Below are positions 34,511 through 42,682 of a DNA stretch of 64,000 nucleotides, in pieces; position 1 is the first letter of the stretch, and every line of letters starts with the position of its first letter. The position numbers were made by a program, and so were the translations under genes. The DNA comes from Streptomyces bungoensis. GTDB lineage: Bacteria; Actinomycetota; Actinomycetes; Streptomycetales; Streptomycetaceae. Below the pieces are notes generated by a model. The model was not told the DNA's origin, ran no database searches, and was given only the letters and a program-made list of their open reading frames with translations. The stretch is taken from assembly GCF_001514215.1 (NCBI RefSeq), contig NZ_KQ948870.1, positions 1 to 64,000 of the forward strand, read 5' to 3'.

Positions 34511-35018
34511 TGCGCCTCCCCCGTCGGCTGGCGCCAGTATCCCCGCGGCCGCCCGCCCCGGACAACGGCCCGGTCCCGAACAGGGGCCGGGGGCGCCGCG
34601 AAACGGACCGCGCGCCCGTGCCCGACATGCGGCCGCACGGCGCGGGCACGGCCTCTGCGCACCAGCCTCCCGACGCACCGCAGGCGCCAAGCCCGACGAA
34701 AGGCCGGACGGCATACCGCATGCCCCGGCCACTGCACCCCGCGTACATGCCGCGAGGCGAGCACACCCCGCCCGGAGAACCGTCCGACGCACCGCAGCCG
34801 TCACCCCGGACACGGCCGGGGCAACGCCCGACCGCACGACCGCCACCGGCATCCCGCCACCACCGCGCGGCGCACCCCGCCCGGACACGCCGACCCCGCT
34901 GCAATCGGGACCGTTTCCCGAGCGGACCTCGCGACCGTCTGTGCCGCCGCACGGCCACGGGCGCGGTCCGACGCCGCGGGGCCCGGACCCTGGACCGGCT
35001 CCCGCAGGGGAACGCGGC
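34511..35018. other. Stretch without a supported gene upstream of the ABC ATPase
   Basis: These 508 bp are GC-rich. Long frames exist in several phases but none has a ribosome-binding site, family motif or consistent codon bias. It must contain the ATPase promoter near its left end. It could be a decayed permease gene, but nothing recognisable remains. Confidence 0.4.
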
Positions 35019-35045
35019 GGGCCGCATCTCAGTGAGATGCGGCCC
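35019..35045 (-). terminator. Terminator after DUF3710 gene
   Basis: A perfect 12-bp stem (35019-35030 with 35034-35045) and a 3-base loop lie 30 bases after the DUF3710 stop. Confidence 0.8.
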
Positions 35046-35074
35046 GTGTGTCTGCGGCTGAACCGGCGGAGCGC

Positions 35075-35839
35075 TCAGCGGACCTCGGTGATCTCCGGGC
35101 CGCGCTGCAGCTGGCCCATGCCGCCGGAGAAGCGCGAGCCCTCCTCCTGGGCGATGCCCTCGGGGACCATCTGGGCGTCGTTGGGCAGCTGCAGGACGAT
35201 CGGGTCACGGGGCGCCATCGGGCCCTCGCCGCGGACCACGACCGTGTCCCGGAAGATCTGCTCCAGCAGGCCGGCCGCCTGCGGCTGCACCGCGCCCTGG
35301 CCGGAGATGACTCCGCGCAGGAACCAGCGCGGGCCGTCCACGCCGACGAACCGGACGACCTGGAAGCCGCCGGTGCCGTCGGGCAGCTGCACCGGCACCT
35401 GGGCGCGCAGCTCCCAGCCCAGCGGACCCTCGACCTCGTCGACGATGCCGCCCTGCTGGGTGATGCCGGAGGCGATCTCCTCGCGCACCTCTCCCCAGAT
35501 GCCCTCGCGCTTGGGCGCGGCGAACGCCTGGAGCTGGATGGCGCTGTCGCGCAGCACCACGGTTGCCGCCACGATCGCGTCGCCGGCGACCTCCACCCGC
35601 AGCTCCATGCCGTCCACGCCGGGCACGAACAGACCGCCGAGGTCGACCCGGCCCTCGCCCGGGTCGCGCACCTCGCCGCTGTCCCACGGCCCGTCGGGCC
35701 GGGGCCCGGGCTCCAGCCGGACGCGCTCGCGCCCGGCCTCCACTTCCTCGTCCGCCTCGGTGTCGACGCTGTCGACGACCTGCTCGGCCTCGCCGGCCGC
35801 GTCCTCGGCGGCACCCTTCTTGTTGCGACGTCCGAACAC
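35075..35839 (-). CDS. DUF3710 protein
   Basis: This 254-residue protein has a Lys/Arg-rich start (FGRRNKKG), an acidic linker (about 10-50) and a globular domain (about 65-225) matching the actinobacterial DUF3710 family. GTG 35839 has GGAAGGA seven bases upstream and lies one base after the dut stop. The conserved dut-DUF3710 pairing suggests a linked but unknown function. Confidence 0.85.
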   Translation of the reverse strand: MFGRRNKKGAAEDAAGEAEQVVDSVDTEADEEVEAGRERVRLEPGPRPDGPWDSGEVRDPGEGRVDLGGLFVPGVDGMELRVEVAGDAIVAATVVLRDSAIQLQAFAAPKREGIWGEVREEIASGITQQGGIVDEVEGPLGWELRAQVPVQLPDGTGGFQVVRFVGVDGPRWFLRGVISGQGAVQPQAAGLLEQIFRDTVVVRGEGPMAPRDPIVLQLPNDAQMVPEGIAQEEGSRFSGGMGQLQRGPEITEVR

Positions 35840-35840
35840 G

Positions 35841-36401
35841 TCACTGTCCTTCCCGGTCGGATACGACCGAAGCGTATCGATTCCCACCCGTCAGCCCGCC
35901 CAGGGCGGCCTGACCGCTTGTGCCGCTCTCGTCGCCCACCGCGGCATGGCCACCGGTGGACCCGAAGCCCCCTCCGGCCCGCGCCGAGCCGGGAAGTTCC
36001 GCCACCTCCTGGAAGCGGACCCTCTCGACCTGCTGGACGACCAGTTGGGCAATCCGGTCGAAGCGCTCGAACCGCACGCTCTCGCGCGGGTCGAGATTCA
36101 CCACGATCACCTTGATCTCCCCACGGTACCCGGCATCAACCGTCCCCGGGGCATTCACCAGGGCGACACCGCAGCGTGCGGCGAGCCCCGACCGGGGATG
36201 CACGAAGGCCGCGTACCCCTCCGGCAGCGCGATCGACACCCCCGTGGGGAGCACGGCCCGCTCGCCGGGCCGCAGTTCGCACGTCTCGGTGGTGCGCAGA
36301 TCCGCGCCGGCGTCCCCCGGGTGCTCGTACGCCGGAAGCGGTACGTCCGGGTCGACGCGCCGGATCGACACGTTCAGGGGACCGCGGCCGGGGGCGGTCA
36401 C
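35841..36401 (-). CDS. dut: dUTP diphosphatase
   Basis: This 186-residue trimeric dUTPase hydrolyses dUTP to dUMP and diphosphate. The five family motifs are visible: ADLRT, HPRSGLA, GTVDAGYRGEIKV (uracil-binding and catalytic Asp), RIAQLV and the flexible C-terminal GGFGSTGG. A longer-than-usual Gly/Ser-rich C-terminal tail follows motif V. GTG 36401 overlaps the upstream thioesterase stop (GTGA). Confidence 0.95.
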   Translation of the reverse strand: MTAPGRGPLNVSIRRVDPDVPLPAYEHPGDAGADLRTTETCELRPGERAVLPTGVSIALPEGYAAFVHPRSGLAARCGVALVNAPGTVDAGYRGEIKVIVVNLDPRESVRFERFDRIAQLVVQQVERVRFQEVAELPGSARAGGGFGSTGGHAAVGDESGTSGQAALGGLTGGNRYASVVSDREGQ

Positions 36402-36982
36402 GGGTTCACCTCGAAGGCGCGGGCCCGGCGGATCTGGTCCGGGTCGCTCATGGCGGCCTGGATCTCCTCCTCGCGGCCGTGGTCGATGAAGTGGTCGACC
36501 TTCACCTCGACGAAGAGGGCGTCGGCGCGGACCGCGACGGGTCCGTCGGGGCCGCCGATCCGCCCGGTGGCGGTGGAGTAGATCTTCCGTCCGGCCACGG
36601 CGGTGACCTCGGCCTGCAGGTGCAGCGTGGTGCCCACCGGCACCGGCCGCACGAAGTCGGTCTCCAGCCGGCCGGTGACCGCGATGGTCCGCAGCAGCCA
36701 GTTCAGCGAACCGAGGGTCTCGTCGAGCGCGGTCGCCAGCACTCCCCCGTGCGCGAGGCCGGGGGCGCCCTGGTGGGCGGGCTGGACGGTGAACTCGGCG
36801 GTCAGCGAGACGCCCTCGCCGGCGCGGGCCTCCAGGTGCAGCCCGTGCGGCTGCTCGTGACCACATCCGAAACAGCGTTCGTAGTGGGCGCCGAGCGGCT
36901 CGCCGGGTGCGGGAGCGTCGGGGTGCCGTACCGGTGTCACGGCGTCGGCGGGCGGCTGAAGAGCTGGGGAACTACCACTCAC
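36398..36982 (-). CDS. PaaI-type hotdog thioesterase
   Basis: This 194-residue single hotdog domain (about 35-165) has the HGGVLATALDETLG active-site helix typical of PaaI/YbgC-like acyl-CoA thioesterases. A CFGCG motif near residue 37 is common in actinobacterial members. It is coupled to dut. The substrate is unknown. Confidence 0.85.
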   Translation of the reverse strand: MSGSSPALQPPADAVTPVRHPDAPAPGEPLGAHYERCFGCGHEQPHGLHLEARAGEGVSLTAEFTVQPAHQGAPGLAHGGVLATALDETLGSLNWLLRTIAVTGRLETDFVRPVPVGTTLHLQAEVTAVAGRKIYSTATGRIGGPDGPVAVRADALFVEVKVDHFIDHGREEEIQAAMSDPDQIRRARAFEVNP

Positions 36983-37048
36983 GACCGCAGACCTTACCCG
37001 GCCGCCCCGGCTCCGGCGTGCTCCGGATACCGTGCCAAGCTTGGCTCC

Positions 37049-37513
37049 ATGCAGCTCTCCGCCGCCCCCTACGAAGAACGCCTCACCACCCCTCGCTCGT
37101 GGTGGCTGATCAGCTTCCTCGTGGGTGTCTCCTTCGCCCTGATACTGCTCCCCTTCGGCACCCTGCCGATGCTCGGCGGCCTGGTCGGCGGTACCGCCGC
37201 GGCCGCGGTGGTGGCCAGCGCCTACGGCTCGCAGCGCATCCGGATCGTGGGTGACTCGCTGATCGCGGGCGAGGCGAAGATCCCGGTGTCGGCGCTCGGC
37301 CCGTCCGAGGTCCTGGACCCGGAGGAGGCGCGCGCCTGGCGGACGTACAAGGCCGACACCCGGGCGTTCCTGCTGCTGCGCGCCTACATTCCGACGGCGC
37401 TGCGGGTGGAGGTCACGGACCCGGAGGACCCGACGCCGTACCTGTACCTGTCGACCCGGGAGCCGGAGAAGCTGGCGGCGGCCATCGAGGCGGCGCGGGC
37501 GGCGCAGGCCTGA
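37049..37513 (+). CDS. DUF3093 membrane protein
   Basis: This 154-residue protein has two adjacent hydrophobic helices (about 18-60) and a C-terminal domain with PYLYLSTREPEKLAAAI, fitting the actinobacterial DUF3093 family. It is divergent from the thioesterase gene and convergent with the next gene. The function is unknown. Confidence 0.85.
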   Translation: MQLSAAPYEERLTTPRSWWLISFLVGVSFALILLPFGTLPMLGGLVGGTAAAAVVASAYGSQRIRIVGDSLIAGEAKIPVSALGPSEVLDPEEARAWRTYKADTRAFLLLRAYIPTALRVEVTDPEDPTPYLYLSTREPEKLAAAIEAARAAQA

Positions 37514-37519
37514 CCGGCG

Positions 37520-38464
37520 TCAGTCGCCCCGCTCCCGGCGGCCGCCCGGCTCCCCGGGGAGTTCCCCGGGCAGGGCTTCGGAGATGTCGCCCAGCCGGAA
37601 GGGTTCCGCCGGCTTCTCCAGTGGCGGCAGCTCGGGCAGCCGGTCCCAGGGCACCCGGATCCTGCGGAGGTCGGCCCTGACCCGCGCGGCGAGCCTTCTG
37701 GTGTCCCTGCGGTTCAGCGCCGCGCCGACCGCGGCGCCCACCATGAACGGCATGAGGCTGGGCAGATCGCGGACCATGCGCTTCATGATCTGCTGACGCA
37801 GCCGGCGTTTCATGCCGCCCCCGAGGGCCGCGTCGATGCTGGAGGGCTTGAGCAGGTCGATGCCGCGCTCCCCCGACCAGGAGGACAGGTACACGGCGCT
37901 GCGGGTCTTGAGGCTCCCCGGCGGCCGTACGCCGTACACCTCGTAGAGCTCGGCGATGAGTTTGAGTTCGATCGCGGCGACGCCGGTGATCTCCGCGGCC
38001 AGTTCGGTCGGCATGGCCGGAGGTACGGGCAGCATGGCCGCGGCCCCGATGCCGGCCCCGACGGTCGAGGTCCCGGCCGCCGCGCCCGCCACGAGTGTGT
38101 CGGCGAGCTCTTCGGGTCCGAGGCCGGGGAACTGCCTGCGCAGCGTCGCGAGGTCGCGTACGGGGATACGCGGGGCGATCTCGATGATCCGGTCAGCGAG
38201 GTACCCCAGCCCCGCCCGGGCGCGGCTGCCGCCCCTGCGGGCCCCTTCCCGGGCCAGCTCGCGGATGACAGCGGCCCGTCGCCGGGCGGCGGGCGCGAAC
38301 TCCTGCGCCGGCCGGCCGGACGGGCCGGACGCGGCTTCGAGCGGGGCCCCCGCACCGGGTGAGCCCCGCTCGTCGTCACGCGCGCCGTGCGGGCCGTCGT
38401 ACGGCCCCTTGTCCGCTCCCGGAAGGTGGAAGCGGCGCTTCCGAGGAGGGGTCGAGCCAGTCAC
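37520..38464 (-). CDS. Conserved hypothetical protein, EcsC-like
   Basis: This 314-residue protein has a charged, low-complexity N-terminus (1-60). A mostly helical domain (about 75-245) with the amphipathic GTSTVGAGIGAAAMLPVPPA and PFMVGAAVGAAL stretches resembles EcsC-family proteins. There is no signal peptide. It sits 13 bases after DUF4193 on the same strand, so they are probably co-transcribed. The function is unknown and the family call is tentative. Confidence 0.7.
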   Translation of the reverse strand: MTGSTPPRKRRFHLPGADKGPYDGPHGARDDERGSPGAGAPLEAASGPSGRPAQEFAPAARRRAAVIRELAREGARRGGSRARAGLGYLADRIIEIAPRIPVRDLATLRRQFPGLGPEELADTLVAGAAAGTSTVGAGIGAAAMLPVPPAMPTELAAEITGVAAIELKLIAELYEVYGVRPPGSLKTRSAVYLSSWSGERGIDLLKPSSIDAALGGGMKRRLRQQIMKRMVRDLPSLMPFMVGAAVGAALNRRDTRRLAARVRADLRRIRVPWDRLPELPPLEKPAEPFRLGDISEALPGELPGEPGGRRERGD

Positions 38465-38477
38465 GGCCGACCCGTCC

Positions 38478-38774
38478 TCAGTCGCAGTCGCGGCAGATCG
38501 GCTGGCCGTTCTTCTCCCTGGCCAGCTGGCTGCGGTGGTGCACCAGGAAGCAGCTCATGCATGTGAACTCGTCCTGCTGCTTGGGCAGCACACGGACGGC
38601 CAGCTCCTCGTTCGAGAGGTCGGCGCCCGGGAGCTCCAGGCCCTCGGCCGCCTCGAACTCGTCGACGTCCACCGAGGAGGTGGTCTTGTCGTTCCGGCGA
38701 GCCTTCAGCTCTTCAAGGCTGTCCGAGTCGACGTCGTCGTCGGTCTTGCGTGGAGTGTCGTAATCGGTTGCCAT
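38478..38774 (-). CDS. DUF4193 zinc-ribbon-like protein
   Basis: This 98-residue acidic protein has a C-terminal CMSC (about 72-75) and CRDC (about 94-97) pair that could bind zinc. It is highly conserved in actinobacteria as DUF4193. ATG 38774 has GGGGGAG about nine bases upstream. A long 5' region with base-pairing potential precedes it. The function is unknown; size and zinc ribbon recall small ribosome- or polymerase-associated proteins. Confidence 0.88.
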   Translation of the reverse strand: MATDYDTPRKTDDDVDSDSLEELKARRNDKTTSSVDVDEFEAAEGLELPGADLSNEELAVRVLPKQQDEFTCMSCFLVHHRSQLAREKNGQPICRDCD

Positions 38775-38934
38775 GTCGCTCTCCCCCTCTGGGTGTCTGC
38801 GGTGTCTCCAGCGCACGTAACGCGTGAGAGGCCGGACTTGTGCCCGACCTGAGGCGGAGATTTTGCCTCACATCAAGGTCTGTTACTCAATCGACACCCA
38901 ACCCGACCCCTCAAGAGTGATCGGCTTGGATGGC

Positions 38935-38989
38935 GGTGAGGACCGTACACGGTTCGAATGTCGCGCCTCAAAGGCGCCTCACCGTGTAC
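38935..38989. promoter_or_regulatory. Interlocking inverted repeats (possible switching leader structure)
   Basis: GGTGAGG (38935-38941) pairs with CCTCACC (38977-38983), and GTACACGG (38945-38952) pairs with CCGTGTAC (38982-38989). The order A-B-A'-B' with a 2-base overlap makes the pairs mutually exclusive or pseudoknotted. A perfect 6-bp hairpin (38963-38968 with 38972-38977) lies inside. Confidence 0.4.
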
Positions 38990-39081
38990 TTCCCGTGATC
39001 AAGAGCCCTGAAAACAAGCATTTTCCCGGCTTTAGGGCCCCTGTCATGATCACTGAGAGTACATGGCCGGAAATCCGTCCA

Positions 39082-39095
39082 TGTGATCGATCACA
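39082..39095. promoter_or_regulatory. Perfect palindrome TGTGATCGATCACA
   Basis: A 14-bp perfect palindrome lies about 310 bp upstream of the DUF4193 start. It resembles a Crp half-site pair (TGTGA/TCACA) but with a 4-base rather than 6-base spacer. The binder is unknown. Confidence 0.4.
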
Positions 39096-39167
39096 CAGAG
39101 CGAACACCTGGGGACGGCCAGAAAATTCCGCCCAAAGCGAACGTGCTCCGCGTGTGTCGGCCCTCGG

Positions 39168-40427
39168 TCACACAGGCAGGGTGACACGCATCACCAGACC
39201 ACCGCCCTCGCGAGGCCGGGCCACGATGTGCCCGCCGTGCGCGCGGGCCACGGACCGCACGATCGACAGGCCCAGGCCCACACCCTTGTCACTGCCCGTG
39301 CGCTCCGTGCGCAGACGTCTGAAGGGCTCGAAAAGATTGTCGATCTCGTAGGCGGGCACCACCGGCCCGGTGTTCGTGACGGTGAGCACCGCCTGCCCGT
39401 GCTGCACCTCGGTGGACACCTCCACCCACCCGTCCTCGGGCACGTTGTAGCGCACGGCGTTCTGGACGAGGTTCAGCGCGATCCGCTCCAGCAGGACGCC
39501 GTTGCCCTGCACCACGGCGGGCTTGCGCTCGCCGCGGATCTCCACGCCCTTGGCCTCGGCCTCGGCGTGCACCTGGTCGATGGCCTGGCCGGCCACCTCG
39601 GCCAGGTCGACCGGCTTGCGCTCGACGATCTGGTTGTCGCTGCGCGCGAGCAGCAGCAGGCCCTCCACGAGCTGCTCGCTGCGCTCGTTGGTGGCCAGCA
39701 GGGTCTTGCCCAGCTGCTGCAGCTCCACGGGCGCCTGCGGATCCGACAGGTGCACTTCGAGCAGCGTCCTGTTGATCGCCAGCGGTGTGCGCAGCTCGTG
39801 GGAGGCGTTGCCGACGAAGCGCTGCTGGGCGGTGAAGGCGCGCTGGAGGCGCTCCAGCATGTCGTCGAAGGTGTCCGCGAGCTCCTTGAGCTCGTCGTCC
39901 GGTCCGTCCAGCTCGATCCGCCGGGACAGGTCCGAGCCGGCCACCTGGCGGGCGGTCCGGGTGATCCGGCCGAGCGGGGACAGCACGCGGCCCGCCATCG
40001 CGTAGCCGAACGCGAACGCGATCACGGCGAGACCCAGCAGGGCCAGCAGCGAGCGGCTGAGCAGGTTGTCCAGGGCCGCGTGGCGCTGGGAGTCCACGCA
40101 CCGGCTGATCGCGTCGTTGAAGTCCTGCAGCGGCACGCTGTTGGTGTCGCTCATGGCGTTGATGGCGGGGCAGTTGTCGCTGGAGATCTTCAGCTCCTGG
40201 AAGCTGACGATCTTGAACAGCGGCTGGTTGCCCGAACTGATCGCCTGGGCGGCCAGCAGGTAGATGATCGACAGCAGCAGGATGCCGGCGATCAGGAACA
40301 TGCCGCCGTACAGCAGCGTGAGCCGTATCCGGATGGTGGGGCGCAGCCACAGGACGGGCGCCTGGGGCCGGCGGGGGTCCCAGGTGGGCTTCGGGGGCGC
40401 CTGGGGCGGCGTGGGGGTCGTGGCCAC
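39168..40427 (-). CDS. cutS: CutS sensor histidine kinase
   Basis: This 419-residue kinase has a Pro-rich N-terminus, TM1 (about 37-60) and an extracytoplasmic sensor (about 62-122) with two cysteines, Cys86 and Cys110. TM2 (about 124-147), HAMP (about 148-200), H-box NASHELRTPLA, N-box (NLVQNAVRYN) and GVGLGLSIV follow. CutS of S. coelicolor is reported to sense extracytoplasmic redox state through two such cysteines (family knowledge). GTG 40427 lies 6 bases after the cutR stop. Confidence 0.93.
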   Translation of the reverse strand: MATTPTPPQAPPKPTWDPRRPQAPVLWLRPTIRIRLTLLYGGMFLIAGILLLSIIYLLAAQAISSGNQPLFKIVSFQELKISSDNCPAINAMSDTNSVPLQDFNDAISRCVDSQRHAALDNLLSRSLLALLGLAVIAFAFGYAMAGRVLSPLGRITRTARQVAGSDLSRRIELDGPDDELKELADTFDDMLERLQRAFTAQQRFVGNASHELRTPLAINRTLLEVHLSDPQAPVELQQLGKTLLATNERSEQLVEGLLLLARSDNQIVERKPVDLAEVAGQAIDQVHAEAEAKGVEIRGERKPAVVQGNGVLLERIALNLVQNAVRYNVPEDGWVEVSTEVQHGQAVLTVTNTGPVVPAYEIDNLFEPFRRLRTERTGSDKGVGLGLSIVRSVARAHGGHIVARPREGGGLVMRVTLPV

Positions 40428-40433
40428 GGCGGA

Positions 40434-41087
40434 TCAGATCCGGTAGCCGGAGCCGGGCACGGTGACGATCACGGGCGGCTCGCCGAGCTTGCGGCGCAGC
40501 GTCATGACCGTCACCCGGACCACGTTGGTGAACGGGTCGGTGTTCTCGTCCCAGGCCTTCTCCAGCAGCTGCTCCGCCGAGACGACCGCGCCCTCGCTGC
40601 GCATCAGCACCTCCAGCACGGCGAACTCCTTGGGCGCGAGCTGGACCTCCTTGCCGTCGCGGAAGACCTCGCGGCGGTTGGGGTCGAGCTTGATGCCGGC
40701 GCGCTCCAGGACCGGCGGCAGGGGCACGCTCGTACGGCGCCCGAGGGCACGGACACGCGCGATGAGCTCACTGAACGCGAACGGCTTGGGCAGGTAGTCG
40801 TCGGCGCCGATCTCCAGGCCCTCGACGCGGTCGCTGACGTCACCGGAGGCGGTGAGCATGAGCACGCGGGTGGGCATGCCCAGCTCGACGATCTTGCGGC
40901 AGACGTCGTCGCCGTGCACCAGCGGAAGGTCCCGGTCGAGGACGACCACGTCGTAGTCGTTGACGCCGATGCGCTCCAGGGCGGCCGCACCGTCGTACAC
41001 GACGTCGACGGCCATGGCCTCCCGGCGCAGTCCGGTGGCCACCGCATCGGCGAGCAGCTGCTCGTCCTCGACGACGAGTACGCGCAC
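40434..41087 (-). CDS. cutR: CutR response regulator
   Basis: This 217-residue OmpR-family regulator, the same length as S. coelicolor CutR, has a receiver with Asp8, phospho-acceptor Asp51 (VVLDRDLPL) and the PKPF Lys. The C-terminal winged helix follows (LAPKEFAVLEVLMRSEG, VRVTVMTLRRKLG). GTG 41087 has GGAAGGA about eight bases upstream. It is the first gene of the cutRS operon. Confidence 0.93.
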   Translation of the reverse strand: MRVLVVEDEQLLADAVATGLRREAMAVDVVYDGAAALERIGVNDYDVVVLDRDLPLVHGDDVCRKIVELGMPTRVLMLTASGDVSDRVEGLEIGADDYLPKPFAFSELIARVRALGRRTSVPLPPVLERAGIKLDPNRREVFRDGKEVQLAPKEFAVLEVLMRSEGAVVSAEQLLEKAWDENTDPFTNVVRVTVMTLRRKLGEPPVIVTVPGSGYRI

Positions 41088-41500
41088 GTCGCTTGTCCTT
41101 CCTGTGTCCACCCGCGTAGCGCGCCGTGGGCGCGCGCGGGCAGGGGTGTCCGTGGAATGTGACTCCATCCTGCCCTTTTCGGCCGTAAGTCGGCTGTAAG
41201 GCGGTCTTCCGGCCGCAGGGAGCGGGCTCCCGGGGCGGCGGCACAAGATTTTCTCCGGAGGTGAGGTTTCCGCGTCGAAGCGGAAGGGGAGGACGGCTTG
41301 TACACCCCGCGATCACGCTCTGCACGTGCCGCAGCACCATGCGGTACTTCGCTGTCCGCTTCCGCAGAGCGGTGTGGGTGTCCGGCACCGTCGCCGCCCG
41401 GCCGGGCAGCGCTGGGCACCTGCGAGAGACGTGATCGCCCCTCCCGAACGGCACACCCCCGTGCCACCGACCCACCCGACCCAGGACGAGGGGGCGCAGC
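41088..41500. promoter_or_regulatory. Divergent region cutR / 57-residue gene with direct repeats
   Basis: This is a 413-bp non-coding region. GTAAG at 41185 and 41196 lies in two similar units (CCGTAAGTCGG, CTGTAAGGCGG) 11 bp apart, about 100 bp upstream of cutR. This is the tandem format used by OmpR-family regulators and a candidate CutR autoregulation site. An AT-rich run (41247-41256) follows. No gene is seen. Confidence 0.45.
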
Positions 41501-41674
41501 ATGGACGCTTTCACCGCAGGACTTCTGCAGCGCATAAGGGCGACCGAGTCCGATCTGACGCGGGCTCGTGACGAGGGCGACGACTTCCTCGTCGAGGTGG
41601 AGCAGGCCGAGCTCGACGACCTGCGCCGCCTCGCCGCCGAACACGGTGTGGAAGTCGGCGCGTCACGCGTCTGA
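41501..41674 (+). CDS. Small conserved hypothetical protein (57 residues)
   Basis: This 57-residue acidic, helical protein starts MDAFTAGLLQRIRATESDL and has heptad-like spacing of Leu/Ala that suggests a short coiled coil. GAGGGGG lies about five bases upstream of ATG 41501. A strong terminator follows 20 bases after the stop. The function is unknown; it is frequently found next to cutR in Streptomyces (from memory). Confidence 0.75.
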   Translation: MDAFTAGLLQRIRATESDLTRARDEGDDFLVEVEQAELDDLRRLAAEHGVEVGASRV

Positions 41675-41693
41675 CCGGCCCGGCGGCCACAGG

Positions 41694-41726
41694 AGGGACC
41701 CCGGCGAATCCAGCGCCGGGGTCCCT
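41694..41726 (+). terminator. Terminator after the 57-residue gene
   Basis: A perfect 13-bp GC-rich stem (41694-41706 with 41714-41726) and a 7-base loop. Confidence 0.85.
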
Positions 41727-41858
41727 TCGCGTGTACGGGCGGGTCCTCGTGGCGCCGGCCCGGTGCCCGTGCGGGCCCTGCCCGGCCGGCCGAGGCCGTC
41801 GTGGCCCGTCCGCACGGCGTCGTCTCGGCCAGCGGCGAAGGGTCCGGCGGCGGTCCCC

Positions 41859-42674
41859 TCAGTCGTGCCAGGCGCCGAAGTCCTCCAGCAGGTGCTGGAG
41901 GGGCTCGAAGACGCCCGGGGTGCCGGCGACCGTCAGGTCCCGCGAGGGGCGCTCTCCGGGGCGGCCACCGGTCAGGGCGCCCGCCTCCCGCGCGATCAGG
42001 TCACCGGCGGCGACGTCCCACGCGTGCAGGCCCCGCTCGTAGTACCCGTCCAGCCGGCCGCAGGCCACGTCGCACAGGTCGACCGCCGCCGACCCGCTGC
42101 GCCGGATGTCCCGCAGCAGCGGGATGAGCCGGCCGGCCACCTCCGCCTGGTGGGCGCGCACCCCGGCGACGTAGTTGAAGCCGGTGGAGACCAGCGCCTG
42201 GTCCAGCGACGGCGCGGGACGGCAGGACAGCGCCCGCTCGCCCTCCCACGCGCCCGTGGCCCACGCGCCGCCGCCGCGCACCGCGTGGTAGGTCTCGCCG
42301 CGCATCGGCGCCGCGACCACACCGGCGACGACCTCGCCGTCCTGCTCGGCCGCGACGGACACCGCCCAGGTCGGCAGCCCGTAGAGGTAGTTGACCGTGC
42401 CGTCGAGCGGGTCGATCACCCAGCGGACGCCGCTCGTGCCCGCCACGGACGCGCCCTCCTCGCCGAGGAAGCCGTCGTCGGGCCGCTGCCCGGAGATCAG
42501 GTCGGTGATCAGCTTCTCCGCCGCGATGTCCATCTCGGTGACGACGTCGATGGGGCTGGACTTGGTCCTCGCCACCGCGAGGTCGGCCGGACGGCCGTCC
42601 CGCAGCAGCTCTCCGGCACGGCGGGCGGCCTCCCGGGCCAGTTCGAGCAGGTCCCGGTGCAGGGCGTCGGTCAC
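41859..42674 (-). CDS. Inositol monophosphatase family protein
   Basis: This 271-residue protein has the metal-binding motifs of the family: TEMD (about 45-48), GEEG (about 70-73), WVIDPLDGTVNY (about 84-95) and the C-terminal HAWDVAAGDLI. It would dephosphorylate inositol-1-phosphate or a related sugar phosphate. GTG 42674 has GAGGAG six bases upstream and lies 8 bases after the hemH stop, so the pair is an operon. Confidence 0.93.
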   Translation of the reverse strand: MTDALHRDLLELAREAARRAGELLRDGRPADLAVARTKSSPIDVVTEMDIAAEKLITDLISGQRPDDGFLGEEGASVAGTSGVRWVIDPLDGTVNYLYGLPTWAVSVAAEQDGEVVAGVVAAPMRGETYHAVRGGGAWATGAWEGERALSCRPAPSLDQALVSTGFNYVAGVRAHQAEVAGRLIPLLRDIRRSGSAAVDLCDVACGRLDGYYERGLHAWDVAAGDLIAREAGALTGGRPGERPSRDLTVAGTPGVFEPLQHLLEDFGAWHD

Positions 42675-42682
42675 GTGGCTCC

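Larger units (their letters stand above)
38775..39167. promoter_or_regulatory. Long leader/promoter region of DUF4193
   Basis: This 393-bp AT-richer non-coding region lies between cutS and DUF4193. It holds the paired repeats at 38935-38989, the palindrome at 39082-39095 and AT-rich patches (38998-39035) that could be promoter elements. No gene is seen. Confidence 0.5.

Noticed and set aside
34618..35061. Plus-strand 147-codon frame upstream of the DUF3710 terminator
   Set aside because: Pro/Arg-rich product with no start signal, running through a perfect terminator hairpin.
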